A stretch of 11,801 bases of DNA from positions 1-11,801 of the forward strand of contig JAODGR010000075.1 of NCBI GenBank assembly GCA_025464275.1. The letters run 5' to 3'. Below are positions 1 through 5,383 of this stretch, in pieces (the first letter of the stretch is position 1; each line of letters opens with the position of its first letter). Position numbers and translations under genes: made by a program. This stretch comes from Methanosarcinales archaeon (GTDB lineage: Archaea > Halobacteriota > Syntropharchaeia > Alkanophagales > Methanospirareceae). The notes beneath the pieces were generated by a model. That model worked only from the letters and a program-made list of their open reading frames with translations, was not told the DNA's origin and searched no databases.

Positions 1-194
1 CCATAAATATCTGAGACAATTTCTTCTTTTATGTCCGCTTCGATTATTGCATTTATTTCGACATTGTCTTTTAGTCCACCAGCCGTTAGATTAGACGAGC
101 CGATAGAAACAACGACTCTTTCTCCTTCCCTCAGAAGGTAAATTTTGGGATGATAAACCGGAGTATCATCGGTTGACGTATCAGAGAAGCACCT
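1..194 (-). pseudogene. Truncated phospholipase D-like (HKD) nuclease fragment, N-terminus missing, continues past the left edge
   Basis: Reading the minus strand from 194 down to the left edge gives an uninterrupted frame of about 64 residues. It has no ATG, GTG or TTG, and its upstream in-frame stop is at 195-197, so a normal start is impossible inside the window. The peptide carries a clear PLD signature: HPK (His codon at 150-152), then about 15 residues later GSSNLT followed by AGGL. This HxK...GSxN form is typical of PLD-like domains in nucleases, restriction-type proteins and some DEAD/DEAH helicases, where it is normally preceded by a hundred or more residues. By my count the fragment is about 39% GC, against roughly 47-63% in the neighbouring gene, and it prefers AAA and GAA where neighbours prefer AAG and GAG. 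It overlaps the last 14 nt of the UbiA-like gene. I infer a foreign gene remnant truncated by recombination, or an assembly join. The family is fairly certain, the specific function is not. Confidence 0.7.
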
Positions 195-1272
195 TCAACC
201 CAAAGATGCAGATAAGAGCAACCGGTATGAGAATCATGCCATTGAACCCGCTTCTTACCAGCACCTCCAGCTCTTGCTCTTCCCCCTCCATCACCGCTCC
301 TCCTCCTCCACCTCCACCGCTATGCCGCTGGAGCCTGAGTGCTGCCATTACACTCCTCCCGGTATAGAACGCCGGCAGTACAAGAGTCAGTAGTGGCAAC
401 CCGTAGTAAGGAATATTGAGCCATAACAGCGGTATGAACAAAGCCCACGCACATACCGTCAGTGGCAGATAAAGTGCCACTGTCCTGTACTTCCCCAGCC
501 GAATCGCCAGCGTCCTCCGCCCTATCTCCGCATCACACTCGAAATCCGGCAGTTCCCTCGTCAATTTCAGCTTGAACACCTCTATCATCCATGGTAGAGC
601 AACCACCGTGGGAAGCCAGCTCACATGCCCCGCCTGAAGGTAATAACCACTGAAGACCGTCAGCCAGCCCACACCCGCAGTCAGCGCCAGTTCACCCAGA
701 CTGTTATACGAGAGTCGCGGTCCCCTGGAGTATGAGTACGCCACAATAATCCCGAATAACCCCAGCGGAATGGTCAGTATCCCGGTATCCAGAACCAGCC
801 AGAGGAGCATACTCAGAGGTATAGCAGCCAGCAGGCAGATATATGCAGCTTTAACCGCCTGATTCACCGTTATATGCCCGCTCTCAAGTGCATTGAAGCG
901 CCCGCTGACCGCAGTAGAATGCAACGTGCTCACAGCACCCGTACGGGTACCCCCTGATACCTCCACCCTGCTCTTACTCTTACTCTTGCCTCTCACCTCT
1001 ATAACATCTGTATATACACTGCATGCATTGAGCACAAAGCAGAAATCGGTGAGTAAAAATACCGCCACGAGTGAACATACCAGCACCGGCAGATTGATTT
1101 GATGCCCGTTAGCCTCACTCCACGCCAGTACAGCACCCAGGAGAAAAGGTAACAGCGTGGTTGTGAATTTCGGGAAACCAGAAAGCTCCACCCAGCCGGC
1201 AAATGGGCTGGGTTTACCTCTGCCTCTGCCTCTGGCTCTGGTACCGGCTTTAAGTCCTGAGTTGTATCTCAT
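181..1272 (-). CDS. UbiA-family prenyltransferase, MenA-like
   Basis: Polytopic membrane protein of 363 residues that should transfer a prenyl chain to an aromatic acceptor or similar substrate. The second Asp motif is intact: DFECD at residues 243-247, followed by GRRTLAIRLG, a classic UbiA signature. The stretch RGPRLSYNSLGEL near 183-195 and the following GYYLQAG resemble MenA (1,4-dihydroxy-2-naphthoate prenyltransferase) more than geranylgeranylglyceryl-phosphate-type UbiA enzymes. The first Asp motif is degenerate: N82 and D89 remain in NACSVYTD, but the usual ND pair reads SV. Several hydrophobic segments are visible (about 38-50, 61-82, 142-182, 197-212, 264-284, 290-303, 345-363). 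Three low-complexity inserts come from tandem repeats: RGRGRG near 14-19, KSKSKS near 96-101, and seven glycines near 319-325. The start ATG overlaps the upstream stop as ATGA, indicating translational coupling. A menaquinone role is inference; other UbiA activities remain possible. Confidence 0.85.
   Translation of the reverse strand: MRYNSGLKAGTRARGRGRGKPSPFAGWVELSGFPKFTTTLLPFLLGAVLAWSEANGHQINLPVLVCSLVAVFLLTDFCFVLNACSVYTDVIEVRGKSKSKSRVEVSGGTRTGAVSTLHSTAVSGRFNALESGHITVNQAVKAAYICLLAAIPLSMLLWLVLDTGILTIPLGLFGIIVAYSYSRGPRLSYNSLGELALTAGVGWLTVFSGYYLQAGHVSWLPTVVALPWMIEVFKLKLTRELPDFECDAEIGRRTLAIRLGKYRTVALYLPLTVCAWALFIPLLWLNIPYYGLPLLTLVLPAFYTGRSVMAALRLQRHSGGGGGGGAVMEGEEQELEVLVRSGFNGMILIPVALICIFGLKVLL
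298..318. repeat. TCC/ACC trinucleotide run inside the UbiA-like gene
   Basis: Four TCC units followed by ACC, TCC and ACC (21 nt). On the coding (minus) strand it encodes seven consecutive glycines in a hydrophilic loop before the last membrane segment. Confidence 0.85.
971..988. repeat. CTCTTA hexamer tandem repeat inside the UbiA-like gene
   Basis: Two CTCTTA units plus CTCTTG. Read on the minus strand it encodes the KSKSKS insert directly after the degenerate first Asp motif of the prenyltransferase. The length is a multiple of three, so the frame is kept. Confidence 0.85.
1217..1240. repeat. CCTCTG hexamer tandem repeat inside the UbiA-like gene
   Basis: Three perfect CCTCTG copies followed by GCTCTG. 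On the minus strand it encodes a basic (RG)n stretch in the N-terminal tail, before the first membrane segment. Hexamer units keep the frame. Confidence 0.9.
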
Positions 1273-2636
1273 CGCCTCCCGCTTGCGCTTAATCGCTCCT
1301 TCATCAGTTCACGCTTATGCCGCGCCTTTGCCACCGCCGTATCCACCTTCCGCTTCATTGCTTCAAACACATCCTCCGATATATGCTCGCCTACTGCCCT
1401 CTTCACCGGTGTATATGCCGATTCGCGGAATCTCGGTGTGAACTCCTTACGCTCTCCTCCTACCACCAGCTCTGCCCCCTCTCCCTCCTCTACTCTGCCT
1501 ATCTCCTCTATCCTGACATTATTATTCGCTCCTACCTCTCTTATCTCCTTCACCACAGCCTCCGGGCAGATAACAAGGAGCGCATCCAGTGATACTCCCA
1601 GATAGTCAATCCCATGCCGCTCAAGCATCTCAAGAACCTTCTTGTTCACCATAGCCCTGATTCTATCCTCATACAATACCAGCTTCAACCCTGATACCTT
1701 TGCAATCTCATGCGCATCACCCCTGATACCCCCATTGGTAACATCGGTCATCACATGGATTCTTCCCGTCATACCCGACTCGATGAGCGCACTGCACAGC
1801 ACCAGGAATTTCACGTTCAGTGTCTCTTTTACCACCTCATACTCACCATTATACAGTGCAGCCGTGGATATCGTACCACCTCCGGCGCCCTCACTCATCA
1901 GTATCACATCTCCTTCCACCGCACCCATACGCGTCATTATCTCCTCCGCAACGCCTACCGCGCCAACACAACCCGTCATACGCTCGCCTATCACCACATC
2001 ACCACCGATCCTCAGTGTGGAGCCCGTGATGAGTGGCACACCCGTGGCATCGGATACCGAGACAATGCCCGCAATATGGTCAAATATCTTCCCAACATCT
2101 CCATCGTCCGCCACGTGAATGTCTGAGAAGAGTGCAAGTGGCTGAGCTCCCATCACGTAGACGTCACGAAGAGCCGCACGGGCGACATGAAAACCGGCAA
2201 TGAACGGGAAATCACTCAGCCGCGAATGCATTCCATCAACGGTAACGACAATGAACCTCCGGCTATCTCCTGATGCAAATGCCGGCATCTCCACAACGCC
2301 CGAATCGCTGAATGATGACGAATCTACCACCGCCCCCGTGGCTCCTATCAGCTCTCCTATCTTCTCATGCACGTAAAAATCACCCGCACCGCGCGAGCCC
2401 ACACCGAACTCCCCCATGTGCACCCCTGACTCTATCGCACCAAACAGCTCATCCTCCTCCAGCTCTATGCTCGTCGTCTCCTTCGCCTCCTCCAGTACAG
2501 CCTCCGCGAAACTGTCCAGCGATTCCATACTCATACCCGGCTTAATCTCCCTTATGCGACTGCGTAATTCCCCTATTATGGCTGAATCTTCCCAGCCCTC
2601 TCTCAACTTCCGCTTCACAAAACCCTCTATATCCAT
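1269..2636 (-). CDS. AIR synthase-related protein (PurM/HypE/SelD superfamily), function unknown
   Basis: Soluble protein of 455 residues with the two-domain PurM-type fold expected of ATP-using enzymes such as PurM, ThiL, HypE and SelD. Visible landmarks are GDFYVHEKIGELIG (85-98), VTVDGMHSRLSDFPF (131-145), RDVYVMGAQPLALFSDIHVADDGD (157-180, like the ND...MGA.P core of HypE/SelD), GDVILMSEG (242-250) and DVTNGGIRGDAHEIA (298-312, equivalent to the D.TRGG...E motif of the family), then DALLVICPE in the second domain. An N-terminal helical extension of about 80 residues and a charged Lys/Arg/Glu-rich C-terminal tail (about 420-455) make it longer than HypE or ThiL. It has no selenocysteine/cysteine active loop as in SelD and no C-terminal Cys as in HypE, which belongs to HypE's partner system. 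The start ATG directly follows the fumarase beta stop (0-nt gap), so the two are co-transcribed. The substrate cannot be told from sequence. Confidence 0.8.
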   Translation of the reverse strand: MDIEGFVKRKLREGWEDSAIIGELRSRIREIKPGMSMESLDSFAEAVLEEAKETTSIELEEDELFGAIESGVHMGEFGVGSRGAGDFYVHEKIGELIGATGAVVDSSSFSDSGVVEMPAFASGDSRRFIVVTVDGMHSRLSDFPFIAGFHVARAALRDVYVMGAQPLALFSDIHVADDGDVGKIFDHIAGIVSVSDATGVPLITGSTLRIGGDVVIGERMTGCVGAVGVAEEIMTRMGAVEGDVILMSEGAGGGTISTAALYNGEYEVVKETLNVKFLVLCSALIESGMTGRIHVMTDVTNGGIRGDAHEIAKVSGLKLVLYEDRIRAMVNKKVLEMLERHGIDYLGVSLDALLVICPEAVVKEIREVGANNNVRIEEIGRVEEGEGAELVVGGERKEFTPRFRESAYTPVKRAVGEHISEDVFEAMKRKVDTAVAKARHKRELMKERLSASGRR

Positions 2637-3203
2637 TTATATTATCCCAACCTCATACAGGCTATCGCCTCTCGCATCTATGCCCACCACCAGTGGACCG
2701 AAGTCCTCCACACGCAGATGCCATACCGCTTCCGCCATTCCAAGGTCTGCCCAGTAGAGTGATATCACCTCCTTTATGCGTGTGGCTGCTAAGACTGCTG
2801 CACCACCCGTCATTGCGAGATATACACACCCGTATTTACGCATAACCTCCCGGGTTGCCTCACCCATACCCCCTTTCCCTATTATCGCTCGTATATGGAA
2901 CGCCTCTATCACCGCTGGCGTCACCGCGTCCATTCTCGCACTGGTAGTGGGACCCGCGGCTATAATCTCCCTCCCCACCGCCAGCGGACCGCAGTGGTAT
3001 ATCACTGCCCCATGCTCCTCCGATGCCGGTACGGGTACAGGTATGGGTATATCACCGTGCCTGCCCGCCCGCAAGTAATCCAGTAACCGCTGGTGCGCCT
3101 TATCCCGCATAGTATATATCTCCCCGCTGAGATACACCACTTCTCCCAGCTTCAATTCTCTTATATCACCCTCACACAGCGGGGTGTGGAGCTCCTTCTT
3201 CAT
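2637..3203 (-). CDS. Fumarate hydratase class I, beta subunit (FumB-type; tartrate dehydratase family)
   Basis: 188 residues from the preferred ATG at 3201-3203. In two-subunit class I fumarases this chain pairs with an iron-sulfur alpha subunit to interconvert fumarate and malate in the cytoplasm. Family landmarks are LKLGEVVYLSGEIYTMRD (17-34), CGP (71-73), AGPTTSARMD (83-92), IIGKGGM (107-113) and the C-terminal VEDFGPLVVGIDARGDSLYE (165-184). The start is set by GGTGAT at 3216-3221 (minus strand), 12 nt upstream. An in-frame ATG at 3267-3269 would add 22 residues lying in AT-rich promoter-like DNA, so I reject it. A PIPVPVP insert at about 53-59 comes from a hexamer repeat. No alpha subunit is nearby; separate loci for alpha and beta are known in methanogens. 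First gene of a three-gene operon. Tartrate or another hydroxy-acid substrate is possible. Confidence 0.9.
   Translation of the reverse strand: MKKELHTPLCEGDIRELKLGEVVYLSGEIYTMRDKAHQRLLDYLRAGRHGDIPIPVPVPASEEHGAVIYHCGPLAVGREIIAAGPTTSARMDAVTPAVIEAFHIRAIIGKGGMGEATREVMRKYGCVYLAMTGGAAVLAATRIKEVISLYWADLGMAEAVWHLRVEDFGPLVVGIDARGDSLYEVGII
3028..3051. repeat. GGTAYR hexamer tandem repeat inside the fumarase beta gene
   Basis: Four degenerate hexamers in a row: GGTACG, GGTACA, GGTATG, GGTATA. On the coding strand they encode alternating Ile/Val-Pro (IPIPVPVP), an insert between the N-terminal part and the CGP motif of the fumarase subunit. Confidence 0.85.
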
Positions 3204-3268
3204 TCTCCCCCCTTCATCACCTTTAATAATATAATCCGAGTTCGTTTTTATTTTTGTACTTTTATGCA

Positions 3269-3296
3269 ATTAAGATGAATAATCGTTAATCTTAAT
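3269..3296. promoter_or_regulatory. Perfect 8-bp inverted repeat, candidate operator
   Basis: ATTAAGAT (3269-3276) and ATCTTAAT (3289-3296) are perfect inverted repeats separated by 12 nt. The arm centres are 20 bp apart, about two helical turns, which suits a dimeric HTH regulator. The site lies just downstream of the likely trpD TATA element and just upstream of that of the fumarase operon, so it could control both. An Lrp-family gene two positions downstream is the obvious candidate regulator, by inference only. Confidence 0.45.
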
Positions 3297-3302
3297 CGTT
3301 AA
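3281..3302. repeat. 9-bp direct repeat AATCGTTAA, 13-bp period
   Basis: AATCGTTAA occurs at 3281-3289 and again at 3294-3302, separated by TCTT. It interleaves with the inverted repeat in the fumarase/trpD intergenic region and ends 19 nt before the trpD ATG. It may be part of a composite regulator-binding site. Confidence 0.6.
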
Positions 3303-3321
3303 GTCGAGATGGTGCAGGGAG

Positions 3322-4371
3322 ATGCTCGAGGGATACCTGAATAAAGTGGTGGAGGGTGAAGACCTGAGTACCGCCGAAGCGGAGAGGGCAATGCGCGCTA
3401 TAATGGAAGGCACTGCGGATAGAATTCAGACTGCAGCCTTCCTCACGGCATTGAGGATGAAAGGCGAGACAGAGGATGAGATTGCTGCTTTCGCTCGGGT
3501 CATGCGCAGCATGGCATTGCAGATAAACCCGAAGGTGGATAAGAAGGTGGATGTCTGTGGCACGGGCGGGGATAGAGTGAAGACTTTCAATATCTCTACC
3601 ACCGCTGCGTTCATCACCGCATGCGTGGTACCTGTGGCGAAGCATGGTAACAGGTCCGTGACTTCAAGATGTGGTAGTGCAGATGTTATGGAGGAGCTGG
3701 GCGTGAACCTGGCACTGCCACCCCATAAGATTGAGGAATGCATAGAGAAGATAGGTATTGGTTTCATGTTCGCCCCTCTACACCACCAGGCGATGAAGAA
3801 CGTGATGGAAGTGAGGCAGCGGCTCGGTGTGAGAACGGTCTTCAATATCCTCGGTCCTTTAACCAACCCTGCTAATGCCACGCATCAGCTCATAGGGGTT
3901 TACGACGCGGGAGTGACGGAGAAGATAGCGAAAGTACTCCGCATTATCGGCTTGCAGAAGGCTATGGTCGTCCATGGCGAACCGGGAGTGGATGAGGTCA
4001 CCATCACCGGGAAGACGAAGGTATCACAGTTAGAAGGCGGTGAGATAGATACATATTACATAAGACCAGAAGATTTCGGACTCCGAATCGCCTCACCGGG
4101 CGAGATTGCCGGCGGCACACGTGCGGAGAGTGCGAAGATACTGAAAGACATCCTCAGCGGTAGTGAATCAGGTGCGAAGCGGGATGTTGTGCTTATGAAT
4201 GCCGCTTCGGCTATCTTCGCAGCAGATGAGGCTGAAAGTCTGACTGCCGCCTTTGAGATGGCTAAGGAGGTGCTGGACTCAGGCAAAGCGGAGGATAAAC
4301 TCCTGTCATTTATCAATTTCGCAACTCAACCATCATCAGAAGAGAGTCAGGGGGATGATAGAAGTGGATGA
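3322..4371 (+). CDS. trpD: Anthranilate phosphoribosyltransferase
   Basis: 349-residue cytoplasmic enzyme that joins anthranilate to PRPP, the second step of tryptophan synthesis from chorismate; the length is normal for the family. PRPP- and metal-binding landmarks are all present: CGTGGD (79-84) followed by KTFNIST, KHGNR (107-111), SRCGSADVMEELG (115-127, normally SKSGSAD), NILGPLTNP (175-183), and the acidic Mg-binding pair in HGEPGVDEVT (D224, E225). An N-terminal four-helix region with the typical TAAFLTALRMKGET motif is visible at 37-50. The start is supported by a purine-rich GGGAG directly before the ATG and by alignment of the N-terminal helix. No other trp gene is in the window, so the gene is detached from a trp operon. 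Its end overlaps the start of an Lrp-family regulator by 17 nt, suggesting co-transcription and possibly amino-acid-responsive control. Confidence 0.95.
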   Translation: MLEGYLNKVVEGEDLSTAEAERAMRAIMEGTADRIQTAAFLTALRMKGETEDEIAAFARVMRSMALQINPKVDKKVDVCGTGGDRVKTFNISTTAAFITACVVPVAKHGNRSVTSRCGSADVMEELGVNLALPPHKIEECIEKIGIGFMFAPLHHQAMKNVMEVRQRLGVRTVFNILGPLTNPANATHQLIGVYDAGVTEKIAKVLRIIGLQKAMVVHGEPGVDEVTITGKTKVSQLEGGEIDTYYIRPEDFGLRIASPGEIAGGTRAESAKILKDILSGSESGAKRDVVLMNAASAIFAADEAESLTAAFEMAKEVLDSGKAEDKLLSFINFATQPSSEESQGDDRSG

Positions 4372-4804
4372 GATGGATAAGAAGATATTGAAGGAGCTCC
4401 AGAAGGATTCCCGAATGTCCTTCACGAAGATAGCGCAGAAGATAGGAGTGAGCACCGCAACAGTGAGTGAGCGGGTGAAGAGGCTGATGAAGGAGGGTAT
4501 CATCTGTGGTTATACCACGATTCTTAATACCTCCGAGATGGGAATGGCGACGTTAATCATGAAGATAAAGACCAGGCAGGAGTACCGGGTGGATGAGGTA
4601 GGAGCGGAGATAGCGGCAATGGCTGAGATCTGCTGCGTTCATCACGTGACGGGCGAGTTTGACCTGTTTGTCATTGCCAAATGCTCAGGTTATGAGAAGT
4701 GTGGTGATGCGATAGAGAAGATAAGGAGTATAAAGGGAGTGGAGTGCGTGGATGCCGAGCTGGTCTTGAAGACGCTCAAGGAGGAGCTCAAAGTCGAGAT
4801 GTGA
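4355..4804 (+). CDS. Lrp/AsnC-family transcriptional regulator
   Basis: 149-residue DNA-binding regulator. The N-terminal winged helix-turn-helix begins with the family hallmark of Asp residues before the first helix (MIEVDEMDKKILKELQKDSR) and continues SFTKIAQKIGVSTATVSERVKRL (22-44), the recognition helix being around 33-44. Residues of about 60-145 form the RAM-type effector/oligomerisation domain, with the conserved VTGEFDLFVIAKC strand and the GD...I..I.GV pattern near the end. I chose the ATG at 4355 because it gives a canonical Lrp N-terminus; an upstream in-frame ATG at 4253 would add 34 residues that are only the shifted reading of trpD. The gene starts inside the last 17 nt of trpD and is likely co-transcribed with it. 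Amino-acid sensing and autoregulation are typical of the family but not shown here. A palindrome lies just downstream, ahead of coaD. Confidence 0.93.
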   Translation: MIEVDEMDKKILKELQKDSRMSFTKIAQKIGVSTATVSERVKRLMKEGIICGYTTILNTSEMGMATLIMKIKTRQEYRVDEVGAEIAAMAEICCVHHVTGEFDLFVIAKCSGYEKCGDAIEKIRSIKGVECVDAELVLKTLKEELKVEM

Positions 4805-4835
4805 TGTGACTTCGCTACTGCTGCTACTGGTACTT

Positions 4836-4876
4836 CACTTCCACTATATCCAATATGCATATCCAGTATGGAAGTG
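4836..4876. promoter_or_regulatory. Inverted repeats and TATA-like element ahead of coaD
   Basis: An 8-bp inverted repeat, CACTTCCA (4836-4843) and TGGAAGTG (4869-4876), brackets the coaD start codon. Inside it is a perfect 10-bp palindrome, ATATGCATAT (4853-4862), and a TATATC at 4845-4850, about 20 nt before the ATG. No Shine-Dalgarno sequence precedes the coaD ATG, so a leaderless or very short-leader transcript from this site is possible. The site could be an operator for the upstream Lrp protein or a hairpin over the start codon; neither is demonstrated. Confidence 0.35.
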
Positions 4877-5362
4877 CGAGTAGTGACGGGCGCGCGAGTG
4901 GTGGTAGGAGGCACCTTCGACCCTTTGCACGACGGGCATAAGAAACTACTGAGGAAGGCATACGAGTTGAGTGGTCCTGACGGGGAGATCCTGATAGGCA
5001 TAACCTCAGACTGGATGGCGGAATCGAGTAAGAGACGGCTGGTTCTTCCTCATAAGGTGCGAGCTGCGAATGTAGCTCAGTACATGTACAGAGAATATCA
5101 CGTGCGAGTAAAAACATTGGAATTGAATGACAGATACGGGATAACCGTAGATGCAGATATTGATATCCACTATATTGTGATCTCCCCGGAGACCTATGAA
5201 GTGGCACTGGAGATAAACGAGCTGAGGAAGAAGCGCGGTAAGAAGCCCATACAGATAGTCATGGTGGAGCATGCAAAGGCAGACGACGGCAGACCAATCT
5301 CCTCTTCAAGGGTAAAAGCGGGTGAGATAGATAAGCACGGACATCTATTATGTGATACGTGA
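4868..5362 (+). CDS. coaD: Archaeal-type phosphopantetheine adenylyltransferase
   Basis: 164-residue nucleotidyltransferase that adenylates 4'-phosphopantetheine to dephospho-CoA, the penultimate step of CoA synthesis. The nucleotide-binding HxGH-type motif is GGTFDPLHDGHKKLL (14-28, catalytic H21 and H24), and the C-terminal nucleotide-binding motif reads ISSSRVKAGEID near the end. IGITSDWMAESSKRR and VISPETYEVALEINELRKKRG match the archaeal/eukaryotic-type PPAT rather than bacterial CoaD. The length is typical. The ATG at 4868 is the only start that keeps the beta strand before GGTFD; no ribosome site is obvious upstream. It lies 63 nt after the Lrp gene and 21 nt before an acyl-CoA synthetase, a sensible CoA-metabolism pairing. 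Confidence 0.95.
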   Translation: MEVRVVTGARVVVGGTFDPLHDGHKKLLRKAYELSGPDGEILIGITSDWMAESSKRRLVLPHKVRAANVAQYMYREYHVRVKTLELNDRYGITVDADIDIHYIVISPETYEVALEINELRKKRGKKPIQIVMVEHAKADDGRPISSSRVKAGEIDKHGHLLCDT

Positions 5363-5383
5363 GATGAGCGGAAGCGGAGAGAG

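Larger units (their letters stand above)
3204..3321. promoter_or_regulatory. Divergent promoter region between fumarase beta and trpD
   Basis: AT-rich 118-bp gap between two diverging genes, so both promoters should lie here. For trpD, a TATA-like CTTTTATG lies at about 3260-3267. For the fumarase operon, an A-rich TATA-like tract (AAAAATAAAAA on the minus strand) lies at about 3247-3257, which would place a start near 3225, just upstream of the GGTGAT ribosome site at 3216-3221. The TATA assignments are inference from composition and spacing only. Confidence 0.5.

Noticed and set aside
1642..2118. Plus-strand open frame of 158 residues opposite the AIRS-related gene
   Set aside because: Ser/Pro/Thr-rich, low-complexity translation with no motif, fully antisense to a conserved gene; it is a codon-bias shadow.
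3204..3269. A 22-residue N-terminal extension of the fumarase beta gene from the ATG at 3269
   Set aside because: The stretch is AT-rich, encodes no family-conserved residues, and overlaps the likely promoter and the GGTGAT ribosome site that serves the ATG at 3203.
3426..3881. Minus-strand open frame of 151 residues opposite trpD
   Set aside because: Antisense shadow; the plus-strand frame carries every TrpD motif.
4253..4354. Upstream ATG at 4253 for the Lrp regulator
   Set aside because: It only reads trpD in a shifted frame; the protein family begins at the ATG at 4355, with its typical acidic lead into the first helix.
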